From Candidatus Kuenenia stuttgartensis (lineage in GTDB: Bacteria > Planctomycetota > Planctomycetia > Planctomycetales > Planctomycetaceae): a stretch of DNA of 51,086 nucleotides. The stretch covers positions 1 to 51,086 of the forward strand of contig CAMDRI010000016.1 in assembly GCA_945906725.1 (NCBI GenBank), given 5' to 3'. Positions 23,943 to 32,551 of the stretch are shown here, piece after piece. Numbering within the stretch: position 1 is the stretch's first letter; every line of letters begins with the position of its first letter. A program made the position numbers and the translations under genes. The notes beneath the pieces are model-generated. The model worked only from the letters and a program-made list of their open reading frames with translations. It ran no database searches and was not told where the DNA came from.

Positions 23943-25718
23943 TTAGAGATCGGTTCCAGCGGCTCGCAACTGTGCGTCGTCGTTGCTCTTCAGGGCCTTC
24001 AATTCGTCATCCACTCGCCGGGCCGACATTGACAAGAAATATGTGGCCGTTTTCACGCAGCGATCCAGCTCGTCACGACGCAATCGGGATTCGGTCAGTT
24101 CGTAGTCAATCCGGCTGAGGACGCAGGCGGTTGCGAACAACTCCATCGCCGTCCAGGCCAGACGCTCTTGATCGAGTTGTCGCTCTAACACCTCTTCGCG
24201 ATGTCGAAACAACGTCCGCTGTGCCGCGAGTCCGAGATGATGAACTCTTCGGCCGAATTCATCCGCCGCTGGCCGCAGCAACGGCGAGCGAACCGAAACC
24301 GGAGGTGTTTGCAGGCGGAACGCAACTTGATCCGAGACGAAACGACCGATGATTCCCAAGCCGCTCCACGGGCGCTTCGCAGCGTCGGCCACGCTCTTCA
24401 ATCGTAGGCCCGGTCCTCGCAGTCCGGTCAGTGCGATGAATGACGTCAGCACTTCGTTCGCTCCCTCGCCGATCTGGTTGATGCGGGCGTCGCGCAGCAT
24501 GCGTTCGAGCGGTCGGTCGGTGAAGTACGCGGCTCCGCCGTGAATTTGGAAGGCGTCGTTGACTATCGTCCACAGGATTTCGGTGCTGTAGACCTTCAGC
24601 ATCGCGGTCTCCAGCATGTAATCCTCAAGGCCACGGTCGATCAGGCTGGCGGTGACCGTCGTCATCGCTTCCATGGCGTACGTCCACGCGGCCATCCGAG
24701 CGAGTTTTTTCTGCACAAGTTCAAACTCGCCGAGCGTGCGGCCGAATTGACGCCGCGTGCGCGCGTGCTCGGTCGCCAGCCGCAGGCACGTCTTGGCCGT
24801 GCCGGTGCAGCAGGCTCCGAAAGTCGTGCGGCCGAAGTCGAGCACCGTCAGCGCGACCTTCAGTCCTTTGCCCAGCGGGCCGAGGATGTTGGCGGCCGGA
24901 ACGCGCATGTTCTCGAATGCCAGCCGTGCAGTCGCTGTGCCGCGAATGCCGACCTTCGGCATGCGGGCTTCGACAACTCGAAAGCCCGGCATGTCGGGAG
25001 TGACGAGAAACGCCGTGACAGCCGTGTCGCTGCGCCCCGCGACCGGCGTGCGAGCCATCACAGTCAGAACATCGGCGATCGCGCCGTTGGTGATGTATCG
25101 CTTCTCGCCATTGAGCACGAAGTCTCCGTCACTGGTCGGCATCGCGGAAGTCTGTACGTTGGAAGCATCCGACCCGGCCTCCGGTTCCGTCAGCGCGAAC
25201 GCTGCGAGCTTCTGAGCGCTGACGAGTTCGGGCAGCCAACGCCGTTTCTGCTCGTCGGTGCCGAACAGCAGCAGCGCGCGGATGCCGATCGAATGATGCG
25301 CGTTGACGAAAATCGATGTCGCGCTGCACCGACCGCCGATCTCTTCCAGGACTCGGCAATACGCCATCTGCGAGAAGCCGCGACCACCGACTTCGGTCGG
25401 TGCCGTCATCCCCAAAACTCCGAGCCGCGCAAGGCCGTCGATCACCTCGCGCGGAATATCCGCCTCGCGGTCGATTCGTTCGGGATCGAGGTGCTGGTCG
25501 CAGAATTGCTTCAACTCCGACAACGACTGATCGACCCGCGACTGTTCGTCGTCGGCGAGTCGCGGGTACGGAAAAATCCAATCAGCGACGAACTTGCCCC
25601 AGAACAATCCCTTGCCGATACCAAGCCGCTCCGGCACCGAAGCGAGCAGTTCCTCGGCTTGTTTCATTTGCTGTTCTCGCTGTTGGCGAAAATCGGTCTG
25701 TGGACGAGTCGTGCTCAT
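23943..25718 (-). CDS. Acyl-CoA dehydrogenase, very-long-chain/ACAD9-like, with C-terminal extension
   Basis: 591 aa from ATG 25718. FAD-dependent alpha,beta-oxidation of an acyl-CoA. The N-terminal helical domain is followed by FALTEPEAGSDASNVQT and GEKRYITNGAIADVL (FAD and substrate contacts), RTRRQFGRTLGEFELVQKK, and INQIGEGANEVL, where the catalytic Glu of this subfamily lies. A further 150-residue helical C-terminus, as in VLCAD/ACAD9, makes it longer than the typical 380 aa. ATG 25718 overlaps the TGA of the enoyl-CoA hydratase gene (ATGA). It is the last gene of a four-gene operon with a carboxylase, an AtuA-family protein and the hydratase. Confidence 0.9.
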   Translation of the reverse strand: MSTTRPQTDFRQQREQQMKQAEELLASVPERLGIGKGLFWGKFVADWIFPYPRLADDEQSRVDQSLSELKQFCDQHLDPERIDREADIPREVIDGLARLGVLGMTAPTEVGGRGFSQMAYCRVLEEIGGRCSATSIFVNAHHSIGIRALLLFGTDEQKRRWLPELVSAQKLAAFALTEPEAGSDASNVQTSAMPTSDGDFVLNGEKRYITNGAIADVLTVMARTPVAGRSDTAVTAFLVTPDMPGFRVVEARMPKVGIRGTATARLAFENMRVPAANILGPLGKGLKVALTVLDFGRTTFGACCTGTAKTCLRLATEHARTRRQFGRTLGEFELVQKKLARMAAWTYAMEAMTTVTASLIDRGLEDYMLETAMLKVYSTEILWTIVNDAFQIHGGAAYFTDRPLERMLRDARINQIGEGANEVLTSFIALTGLRGPGLRLKSVADAAKRPWSGLGIIGRFVSDQVAFRLQTPPVSVRSPLLRPAADEFGRRVHHLGLAAQRTLFRHREEVLERQLDQERLAWTAMELFATACVLSRIDYELTESRLRRDELDRCVKTATYFLSMSARRVDDELKALKSNDDAQLRAAGTDL

Positions 25719-26503
25719 GGTGTCTTCCCTATTAACGGTGCCCAACTCGGCAATCGCTTTTCCAGAAAGGCGGCTGCTCCTTCGCGAGCCTCTTCACTGC
25801 GGCGAGCCTGCAAGTGTGACGCAATAAAGTCCTCGACGCGCTCGTCCGCTTCGAAGTTCGCGTGCAGATTCAGTAGTCGTTTCGTTTGCCGCACCGATTC
25901 CGGTCCTCCCCAGAGAATCGTCTGCGCGAGTCGCAGTGCCTCATTCAGTACTTGCTTGGCCGGCACCACGCGCTGCACGAGTCCCATCTCCTGCGCCCGT
26001 TCTGCGGAGATGAGTTCGCCGAGCAAAAACAGTTCGCGCACGTCGCTGTCGCGCAGCTTGCCGCAGAGAACGGTTGAGACCAGCGCCGGCACCAATCCGC
26101 GTTGCACTTCCGGAAAGCCGAGCTTGATATCCTTGGCTGCCACCGCCAGATCGCACGCTGCCATCACCCCCGCTCCGCCGGCGACTGCACCGCCATGCGC
26201 TGCGGCAATTGTGATCAACGAAGTCTCGCGAATCGTACTCAGCGTTCGCTTTACCCAATCGGCGGACGAGTCGATCAACTGCGGGTCCGCCGCCTCCTGC
26301 AAATCGAGCCCCGCACAGAAGGCCGGCCCGGCACCGCGCAGGATCACCACACGCTCGCGCGGATCGGCGGCCAAACTTTGAATGGCCTCACACAACTCGC
26401 GCATCAGAGCGATGCTCAGCGCATTCCGCCGCTCCGGCCGATTCAAGGTGACGATCGAAACGCCCGGCTCCAGCGGTTCAACAAGAACGAGCGGCGCGGT
26501 CAT
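25715..26503 (-). CDS. Enoyl-CoA hydratase/isomerase family protein
   Basis: 262 aa of the crotonase fold. FCAGLDLQEAADP and HGGAVAGGAGVMAACD form the oxyanion hole; GFPEVQRGLVPALVS holds the one likely catalytic Glu. The first Glu of classical hydratases (GGGLELA) is replaced by GAGVMA, so the reaction could be hydration of a branched enoyl-CoA such as methylglutaconyl-CoA or a related step. ATG 26503 overlaps the TGA of the AtuA gene (ATGA), and its own TGA overlaps the next ATG: tightly coupled in both directions. Confidence 0.87.
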   Translation of the reverse strand: MTAPLVLVEPLEPGVSIVTLNRPERRNALSIALMRELCEAIQSLAADPRERVVILRGAGPAFCAGLDLQEAADPQLIDSSADWVKRTLSTIRETSLITIAAAHGGAVAGGAGVMAACDLAVAAKDIKLGFPEVQRGLVPALVSTVLCGKLRDSDVRELFLLGELISAERAQEMGLVQRVVPAKQVLNEALRLAQTILWGGPESVRQTKRLLNLHANFEADERVEDFIASHLQARRSEEAREGAAAFLEKRLPSWAPLIGKTP

Positions 26504-28290
26504 GGTTGATCTCCTGGCCAAGGCATCTCCAACAGCGCTTGGCCGAGCGCCTTGCCTTGAGCATCGACTCGCAGCGGCCGTGACAGAATGCCCTTCACGA
26601 TAAAGTTGAGTGCGTGCAGATTCGGCAATTCGTAGCGGGTGACTTCGCTGGCTCCCATCGACGCGAAGAATTCACCGACACGCTCGGCAGTCAGTTGAGC
26701 GAGCAGCAGGTCGTAGTTCTCCAGCGTACGAGCCACGACACCGATGTTAGCCCCTGTTCCCTTGTCGCCGCTGCGAGCGTACGCGAGATCGCCGAGCCGC
26801 TGTGGTCGCTCCGAAGTAGGACGGGCACTCTTGTCCGTCGTTTCGACGTTACCACACGACCGTTCGGTGACGGGCAGAAATGCCCGTCCTACGGCGGGAC
26901 ACGGGACTGTTCTCTCCGAAACTAACTCGATATGCGGGTGGACGAGGTCGCGATCGATCAAACAGGGCCAATACCGAAACACCGGTTTCGGATGCGGCCG
27001 GCCTTCGGCGTAGCCGGTCGTCCCTTGCGGGCCGGCTGTGACCAGCGGCATCAGCTCGTGAGCGAAACGTTCGACAGCCTCTCGATCATCGGCTTCGACC
27101 GCGATTCGCAGGACGGTTTCGAGGAACTGCGATTCGTCGATGCGGCTCGGCACAGCGGGCACACTCGCGCCGGTGCCCAGGCATTCGATGAACGAATCTC
27201 GCAACTCGAATCCGGCGTTGCGAACGCGTTGCAGCACAATCTCGCCAGCGCGGCGAGCTTTTGTCACCGCGTTTCGCCCAAAGATCGTCAATGTGCCAGC
27301 CGCGCGGAAGCCGTCTCGGTAAGTCGCACTGACTTTCAAAGTTTGCGGAGCCGATTGCCCGCGAGCGCCGCTGACTCGCACACGGTCGTTCCTCAGGTCT
27401 TCCACCGTCAGCGACTGAAACGAGACGGTGACATCCGGGCTGAGGTACTCGTCCGGGTTGCCGATCTCGTAAACGAGCTGCTCCTTCACAGTCCGCTCAT
27501 CAACGCAGCCGCCGGTATCCTCCGGTTTGGTGACGATGCACGAGCCATCGTCCGCCACTTCGACGATCGGGAAACTGAGTTCCGCCGTGTCCGGCATCTC
27601 CAGCCAATCGGTCGAGATGCCACCCGTGACTTGCACGCCGCATTCGATCAAGTGCCCAGCGACGGTCGCTCCCGCCAGCCGATCCCAATCTGTCAGCGAC
27701 CAGCCGAAGTGATGCATGCACGGAGCGACCGTCAGTGACGGATCGGCGATGCGGCCGGTGATGACGATGTCCGCTCCAAGCCGCAACGCCTCAACGATCG
27801 GAGCCGCTCCGACGTAGGCATTCGCCGTGACCAACCGATCGCACACGGCCGACAACGGCTGACCCGAATCAAGATTCTCAAATTTGCAATTTGCAATCTC
27901 TTGCACTCTCGTCGCGCGCAACACCTCAAGCACGTCGTCACCGTTCACGACAGCGATGGTCAGCGGAGGACATCCTGCCTGAGCAAGTGCCGCAACACAC
28001 GCCGCCGCGCAGCCCTGCGGATTTAGTCCGCCCGCGTTCGTCACGATTCGGCATCGACCACCGCTCCTAAAATAATCCGCCAGCGACCGCACGACCTCGA
28101 CGAAGTCCCGCGCGAAGCCTGCATTCGGATCGCGATCTCGCTGCACGGCCATGATCGACAGCGACACTTCCGCCAGATAATCGAGCGTCAGGTAGTCCAA
28201 GTCCGGCTCGCGAGCCAACAACTCTGCCGCCGCGCTGCCGCGATCACCCCAGAAGCCTTGAGCGTTGCCGATGCGAACGACGGACGACAT
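26500..28290 (-). CDS. AtuA-family (DUF1446) acyl-CoA catabolism protein
   Basis: 596 aa. The N-terminus SVVRIGNAQGFWGDRGSAAA and blocks such as LTLDYLAEVSLSIMAVQR, VTNAGGLNPQGCAAACVAAL and DIVITGRIADPSLTVAP are typical of DUF1446/AtuA. This family is named from acyclic terpene utilisation in Pseudomonas; its exact reaction is not established. C-terminal AYARSGDKGTGANIGVVAR corresponds to the small AtuA-like domain, here joined in one chain. A palindromic element encodes residues about 467-492, exactly between the two domains. A second short AT-rich insert lies near residues 130-138 (EIANCKFEN). It is flanked 12 bases upstream by the carboxylase gene and overlaps the hydratase gene downstream. 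Confidence 0.83.
   Translation of the reverse strand: MSSVVRIGNAQGFWGDRGSAAAELLAREPDLDYLTLDYLAEVSLSIMAVQRDRDPNAGFARDFVEVVRSLADYFRSGGRCRIVTNAGGLNPQGCAAACVAALAQAGCPPLTIAVVNGDDVLEVLRATRVQEIANCKFENLDSGQPLSAVCDRLVTANAYVGAAPIVEALRLGADIVITGRIADPSLTVAPCMHHFGWSLTDWDRLAGATVAGHLIECGVQVTGGISTDWLEMPDTAELSFPIVEVADDGSCIVTKPEDTGGCVDERTVKEQLVYEIGNPDEYLSPDVTVSFQSLTVEDLRNDRVRVSGARGQSAPQTLKVSATYRDGFRAAGTLTIFGRNAVTKARRAGEIVLQRVRNAGFELRDSFIECLGTGASVPAVPSRIDESQFLETVLRIAVEADDREAVERFAHELMPLVTAGPQGTTGYAEGRPHPKPVFRYWPCLIDRDLVHPHIELVSERTVPCPAVGRAFLPVTERSCGNVETTDKSARPTSERPQRLGDLAYARSGDKGTGANIGVVARTLENYDLLLAQLTAERVGEFFASMGASEVTRYELPNLHALNFIVKGILSRPLRVDAQGKALGQALLEMPWPGDQP
26816..26892. repeat. GTAG-bounded double-hairpin element in frame inside the AtuA-family gene
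   Basis: 77 bp from GTAGGACGGGCACTC to GCCCGTCCTAC. One hairpin is perfect (GACGGGCA-GAAA-TGCCCGTC), the other imperfect (GACGG...CCGTC). On the coding strand it encodes VGRAFLPVTE to KSARPTS, a linker-like peptide between the two domains of the protein, with no frameshift or stop. Confidence 0.8.
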
Positions 28291-28302
28291 TTTCAGACTC
28301 CT

Positions 28303-29898
28303 TCACACCTGCCACACACCGGTTCGAAACGGTGGCTTTTCGCGCTGGCTCGGTAACACATCCAGCGCCAATTTCAGCCACGCGCGGGTTTCGACGGGCG
28401 ATACGATTGCATCCACCCAGCCGCGAGCGGCTCCGTAACGGATGTCGGTTTGTTGCTCGTAGCTCTGGCGGATTGAGTTTCGCAATTCGGCAACTTCGGA
28501 TTCCGCGAGTTTCTTTCCGCTACGTTCGGCGTCGCGCAATCGCAGTGTCAGCAACGTCTCGGCTGCTTGAGCAGCTCCCATCACCGCGTAGCGAGCACTC
28601 GGCCAGGCGAGGATTAGCCACGGATCGTAGGCTTTGCCGCACAGCGCGTAGTTGCCGGCTCCGAACGAGCCGCCGACGATGACGGTCAGTTTTGGGACGA
28701 CCGAGTTGCTGACGACGTTCACCAGCTTGGCACCGGCGCGGATGATGCCGGATTGCTCGGCCTGTTTGCCGACCATGAAGCCTTGCACGTCTTGCAGGAA
28801 GATCAGCGGCAGGCCGGATTGATTGCAGTCCATCACGAAGCGCGCGGCCTTCTCGGCGCTGTCGGGATACAGCACGCCGCCGTATTCGAGTTCGCCGCGG
28901 CGCGATTTGCTGCGCGTCCGCTGATTGGCCACGATCCCGACCGAATGCCCGCCGATCTTCGCGAATGCCGCGACGATGGTCTGGCCATACTCCGGCTTGA
29001 ACTCTTGCAGCGAGTCCCGATCAACGAGGCATTCCAGCACATGCCGTATGTCGTACTCCGAACGACCATCGCTCGGCACGAGATCGAGAAGTTCGCTCGG
29101 ATCGCGAGCGGGAGACGTGTCAGTGTCGGCAACTTTCACACGCTCGTCGGCAAGCAGATCGAGCAACCGTCGCAGGCGAATGAGTGCGGCGTGATCGTCC
29201 GGTTCGCGGAAGTCGATCGTGCCGCTGATGGCCGCATGCATCTCCGCACCGCCGAGTTCTTCGGGATCGGCCTCTTGCCCGATCGCCGCTTTCACCAGCG
29301 CGGGGCCAGCCAGAAAGAGTTGACTCCCCTCGGTCATCACGACGGTATCGCACAGCACAGGCAAGTACGCTCCACCCGCGACGCAGTTGCCCATCACCGC
29401 CGCGTACTGCGGGATGCCCTCGGCCGAGAGCACGGCGTTGTTGCGAAAGATGCGACCGAAGTCGTCTTCGTCCGGGAAGATTTCGTCTTGTAGCGGCAGG
29501 AACACGCCCGACGAATCAACGAGGTAGACGATTGGCAATCGGAAACGAGCGGCAATCCGTTGTGCTCGCAGGAATTTCTTGACCGACTGCGGAAACATCG
29601 CTCCCGCTTTGACCGTCGCATCGTTCGCAATCACGACGCACGGCCGACCACTGATGCGTCCGAGTCCGACGACGACTCCGGCTGCCGGCACGTCGCCCCA
29701 TTCCCGGTACATGCCCCAAGCGGCCCACAGGCCGAGTTCACGGAACGGCGTGCCGGGATCGAGCAACTCCGCGATCCGCTCGCGAGCCGTCAGCCGACCG
29801 AGTTTCCGCTGCCGAGCAACACCCGCCTCGCGGCCTCCCTCGCGAAGTTGCTGCTCTTGCTGTTCCAGATCGCGAATCAGGTCACCCTGCGTGGACAC
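28303..29898 (-). CDS. Acyl-CoA carboxylase beta (carboxyltransferase) subunit
   Basis: 531 aa. Carboxyltransferase that moves CO2 from biotin to an acyl-CoA. N-terminal half: ARQRKLGRLTARERIAELLD, VDSSGVFLPLQDEIFPDED, NCVAGGAYLPVLCD. C-terminal half: GFMVGKQAEQSGIIRAGAKL, IVGGSFGAGNYALCGKAYDP. These segments resemble methylcrotonyl-CoA and geranyl-CoA carboxylase beta subunits more than propionyl-CoA ones. It heads the operon with the AtuA-family protein, hydratase and dehydrogenase. No biotin carboxylase/biotin carrier (alpha) subunit is present in the window, so the partner must be encoded elsewhere. Confidence 0.88.
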   Translation of the reverse strand: MSTQGDLIRDLEQQEQQLREGGREAGVARQRKLGRLTARERIAELLDPGTPFRELGLWAAWGMYREWGDVPAAGVVVGLGRISGRPCVVIANDATVKAGAMFPQSVKKFLRAQRIAARFRLPIVYLVDSSGVFLPLQDEIFPDEDDFGRIFRNNAVLSAEGIPQYAAVMGNCVAGGAYLPVLCDTVVMTEGSQLFLAGPALVKAAIGQEADPEELGGAEMHAAISGTIDFREPDDHAALIRLRRLLDLLADERVKVADTDTSPARDPSELLDLVPSDGRSEYDIRHVLECLVDRDSLQEFKPEYGQTIVAAFAKIGGHSVGIVANQRTRSKSRRGELEYGGVLYPDSAEKAARFVMDCNQSGLPLIFLQDVQGFMVGKQAEQSGIIRAGAKLVNVVSNSVVPKLTVIVGGSFGAGNYALCGKAYDPWLILAWPSARYAVMGAAQAAETLLTLRLRDAERSGKKLAESEVAELRNSIRQSYEQQTDIRYGAARGWVDAIVSPVETRAWLKLALDVLPSQREKPPFRTGVWQV

Positions 29899-29941
29899 GT
29901 TGCTGGCCCTCCTTCTCGATGAGTGTAGCTACCACCCAACG

Positions 29942-30082
29942 AACCCGAAGCGCCAGCCAGCAGCCTGTTGAGCATCCCCGTAGGGTGGTACAAGCTCGCT
30001 TCGAGCGCCGGCCCACTGACTTCATTTCCGAGTTGCGTGGTGGGCTACCGGGAGCACCCGCCCTCGCTGGCGCTTCGGATTA
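29942..30082. repeat. Family C inverted repeat, copy 2, interrupted by another element
   Basis: The outer arms AACCCGAAGCGCCAGC (29942-) and CCCTCGCTGGCGCTTCGGAT (to 30080) are complementary and match the arms of copy 1 at 38828. Between them lies a GTAG-bounded element (29980-30048) and a short AGCAGCCTGTTGAGC stretch like the IS end at 34169. The right arm ends in TTA, which is the TAA stop codon of prpD on the minus strand. Confidence 0.7.
29980..30048. repeat. GTAG...CTAC element nested within a family C repeat
   Basis: 69 bp from GTAGGGTGGTACAAGC to GTGGTGGGCTAC, with CCGGCCCAC and GTGGTGGGC as pairing arms. It occupies the gap between prpD and the carboxylase operon and lies inside the family C repeat, suggesting sequential insertion. 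Confidence 0.6.
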
Positions 30083-31522
30083 TTTTCCCGACCCTGCGAA
30101 CAAATTGACAAACTCGTGAACCGGCAAAGCATCAAGCCGGCTCCCATCGGCGAATAGTTCGAGCAGTCTCTGGACTCGCTCCGGCGAGAAGCGAGTCCCG
30201 GCGTTGTGTTGAAATTTGTCGCGCAACAGCGGCACGGCGTCTGAGCGGCGGCGGCGATGGCCGATTGGGTACTCGACTTCGACACGTTTGGTCGTCGAAC
30301 CGTCGGCGAACTCGATCTGAATCGCATTCGCGATCGAGCGCTTGTCTGGGTCGAGGTACTCGCGCGAATAACGCGGCTCCTCGACGACTTCCATTTGGTC
30401 GCGCAGTTGGTCGATGAGCGGATCGGCGGCGGCTGAGTCTTCGTAGTCCTCGGCGGTCAGTGTGCCGTTCTTCAGCGCGACGGCGATCATGTACTGCAAG
30501 CAGTGATCGCGATCGGCCGGGTTTCGCAGTGGGCCAGTCTTGCTGATGATCCGCAACGCTGACTCGTGCGACTCGATGCGAATGCTTGTGATGTCCTGCC
30601 AGCGATCGCGGACCTGAGGATGCAACGTCACGGCCGCTTCGACCGCTGTCTGAGCGTGAAACTCGGCCGGGTACGAAACTTTGAAGAGAATGTTTTCCAT
30701 GACGTAATCGCCCAGCGGACGACCGAGCACCAGCGGCTTGCCACGCATGGCGACATCCTGAAAGCCCCACTGCTTCGCCGAGAGCGCCGTTGAGTAGCCC
30801 AACTCCCCGGCCATCGTCCACAGCGCGAGTTGCACGCCGCGCCGCGTCGCATCTCCCGCCGCCCAACTTTTGCGCGAGCCGGTGTTCGGCCAATGCCGAT
30901 ACGTTCGCAACGCTCCACCATCCAGCCACGCATTGCTGACTGCGTCGAGCACTTGTTGCCGCGAACCTCCGAGCATTCGCGTGACCACGGCCGTCGTCGC
31001 GATCCGCACCAGGATCACATGATCGAGACCGACGCGGTTGAAGGCATTCTCCAGCGCGAGCACTCCCTGAATTTCATACGCCTGAATCGCAGCGGTCAGA
31101 ACATCATGCACGGACAGCGGCGGCTTGCCACCGGCGGCTCGCTGCCGGCTGAGATAGTCGGCCGTCGCCAAGATGCCGCCGAAGTTGTCGGACGGATGTC
31201 CCCACTCGGCCGCCAGCCAGGTGTCGTTGTAATCCAGCCAGCGGATCATCGTGCCGAGATTGAACGCCGCCTGCATGGGGTCCAGCTTCCAATCCGTGCC
31301 GATTACGCGAGACCCGCTGAGCAACACCGCGTTCGGCACAACCGGTCCCAGCAGCTTCGTACATTCGGGAAAGTTCAGAGCCAGCAGCGCGCAGCCCAGG
31401 CTGTCCATGAGACACAGCCGAGCGGTTGCTTGGACTTCGTCGCTCCGCATCGAATCGGTCGTCACGAAGTCGGCAATCTCAGCCAGCAGGGCATCCGGGG
31501 GGAAAGATGAACTCAGGGGCAT
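30080..31522 (-). CDS. prpD: 2-Methylcitrate dehydratase (MmgE/PrpD family)
   Basis: 480 aa from ATG 31522 (MPLSSSFPPDALLAEIADFV). Converts 2-methylcitrate to 2-methylaconitate in the methylcitrate cycle. Conserved blocks: CLMDSLGCALLAL, IRWLDYNDTWLAAEWGHPSD, GGSRQQVLDAVSNAWLDG, NTGSRKSWAAGDATRRGVQL and KVSYPAEFHAQTAVEAAVTL, as expected for PrpD at its normal length. It is divergent from prpB, with palindromic element B2 in the shared upstream region. Its TAA is supplied by a family C repeat. The in-frame extension to 31597 would translate element B2 and is rejected. Confidence 0.9.
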   Translation of the reverse strand: MPLSSSFPPDALLAEIADFVTTDSMRSDEVQATARLCLMDSLGCALLALNFPECTKLLGPVVPNAVLLSGSRVIGTDWKLDPMQAAFNLGTMIRWLDYNDTWLAAEWGHPSDNFGGILATADYLSRQRAAGGKPPLSVHDVLTAAIQAYEIQGVLALENAFNRVGLDHVILVRIATTAVVTRMLGGSRQQVLDAVSNAWLDGGALRTYRHWPNTGSRKSWAAGDATRRGVQLALWTMAGELGYSTALSAKQWGFQDVAMRGKPLVLGRPLGDYVMENILFKVSYPAEFHAQTAVEAAVTLHPQVRDRWQDITSIRIESHESALRIISKTGPLRNPADRDHCLQYMIAVALKNGTLTAEDYEDSAAADPLIDQLRDQMEVVEEPRYSREYLDPDKRSIANAIQIEFADGSTTKRVEVEYPIGHRRRRSDAVPLLRDKFQHNAGTRFSPERVQRLLELFADGSRLDALPVHEFVNLFAGSGK

Positions 31523-31535
31523 ATTCGGCCTGACT

Positions 31536-31610
31536 GTAGCCCGAGCCTTTGTGGGTCGGTCGATGTCTGTATTTTGGAGAAATCCTCCAGGCCACAAGGG
31601 TCTGGGCTAC
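31536..31610. repeat. Palindromic element family B, copy 2
   Basis: 75 bp from GTAGCCCGAGCCTTTGTGGG to AAGGGTCTGGGCTAC, matching copy 1 at 12442 in both arms and differing mostly in the central 25 bases. It lies between the divergent prpD and prpB start codons, so it must sit among or close to both promoters. Confidence 0.8.
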
Positions 31611-31705
31611 GGGGCTCGTGAAATGCGGTCGCACCAACGCATCCCTGCGGCGTGCGGAATATACTGCTCGCCGATCGTTTTGTCGGTCGCGGTCGCAGGT
31701 GAAAC

Positions 31706-32551
31706 ATGCACGCTTCTGCTTCAACCAATTCTCCCGGCCAACTCTTTCGCGCCGCTGTGGACGCCGAGCGTCCGTTGCAGGTCGTCGGAACAATCAACGC
31801 CTACTGCGCGTTGCTGGCCGAGCAAGCCGGGTTTCGTTCGCTCTATCTTTCCGGAGCCGGCGTCGCAAATGCCTCGTTCGGCGTCCCGGATGTCGGGATC
31901 ACGACGCTCGCCGATGTCGTGGAAGATGCTCGCCGCATCACCAGCGCGACGTCGTTGCCGTTGCTGGTCGATGTCGATACCGGTTTCGGCGACATGGCTC
32001 AGACCGTGCGCGAGATGATCCGCGTTGGCGTCGCCGCCATTCATCTGGAAGACCAAGTCGATCGCAAACGCTGCGGACATCTCCCCGGTAAACAATTGGT
32101 TTCAGCTGGCGAGATGGTTGCCCGCGTGAAATCGGCGGTCGATGCGCGCTCTGATTCCGGCTTCGTCGTGATGGCTCGCACCGACGCGGCATCGGTCGAA
32201 GGGTTGCCCGCTGCGATAGACCGAGTCGGGCAATACGTCGCCGCCGGAGCCGACATGATCTTCGCCGAGGCTCTGACCACGCTGGATGAATACCGCCAGT
32301 TCACGGCTGCTGTTCGCGTGCCCGTGTTGGCGAATCTGACCGAGTTCGGCAAGACACCACTGTTCACGCTCGACGAGTTGCGAGAAGCCGGAGTGCGGCT
32401 GGCACTGTACCCACTGACTGCGTTTCGCGCGATGAGCGCCGCGGCAGTGATGACCTACGACACTCTGCGACAATGCGGCACTCAACGCGACCTGATCCAC
32501 CAGTTGCAATCGCGTGCCGAGCTGTATGACGTCTTGAATTATCACCCGTAG
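31706..32551 (+). CDS. prpB: Methylisocitrate lyase (ICL/PEP mutase family)
   Basis: 281 aa TIM-barrel enzyme that cleaves 2-methylisocitrate into pyruvate and succinate. VGTINAYCALLAEQAGFRSL, LLVDVDTGFGD (Mg2+ ligands Asp89 and Asp91), IHLEDQV, the catalytic loop KRCGH at 121-125, and LANLTEFGKTPLFTLDELRE are all present. KRCGH and the length favour PrpB over isocitrate lyase, which is much longer, and its place between prpD and prpC agrees. SD AGGTGAAAC precedes ATG 31706. The TAG stop is the first TAG of family A element copy 3. Confidence 0.92.
   Translation: MHASASTNSPGQLFRAAVDAERPLQVVGTINAYCALLAEQAGFRSLYLSGAGVANASFGVPDVGITTLADVVEDARRITSATSLPLLVDVDTGFGDMAQTVREMIRVGVAAIHLEDQVDRKRCGHLPGKQLVSAGEMVARVKSAVDARSDSGFVVMARTDAASVEGLPAAIDRVGQYVAAGADMIFAEALTTLDEYRQFTAAVRVPVLANLTEFGKTPLFTLDELREAGVRLALYPLTAFRAMSAAAVMTYDTLRQCGTQRDLIHQLQSRAELYDVLNYHP

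Noticed and set aside
24540-26381. A 613-codon plus-strand frame opposite the acyl-CoA dehydrogenase and hydratase genes
   Set aside because: It spans the junction of two real coupled genes on the other strand and has low-complexity Arg/Ser content.
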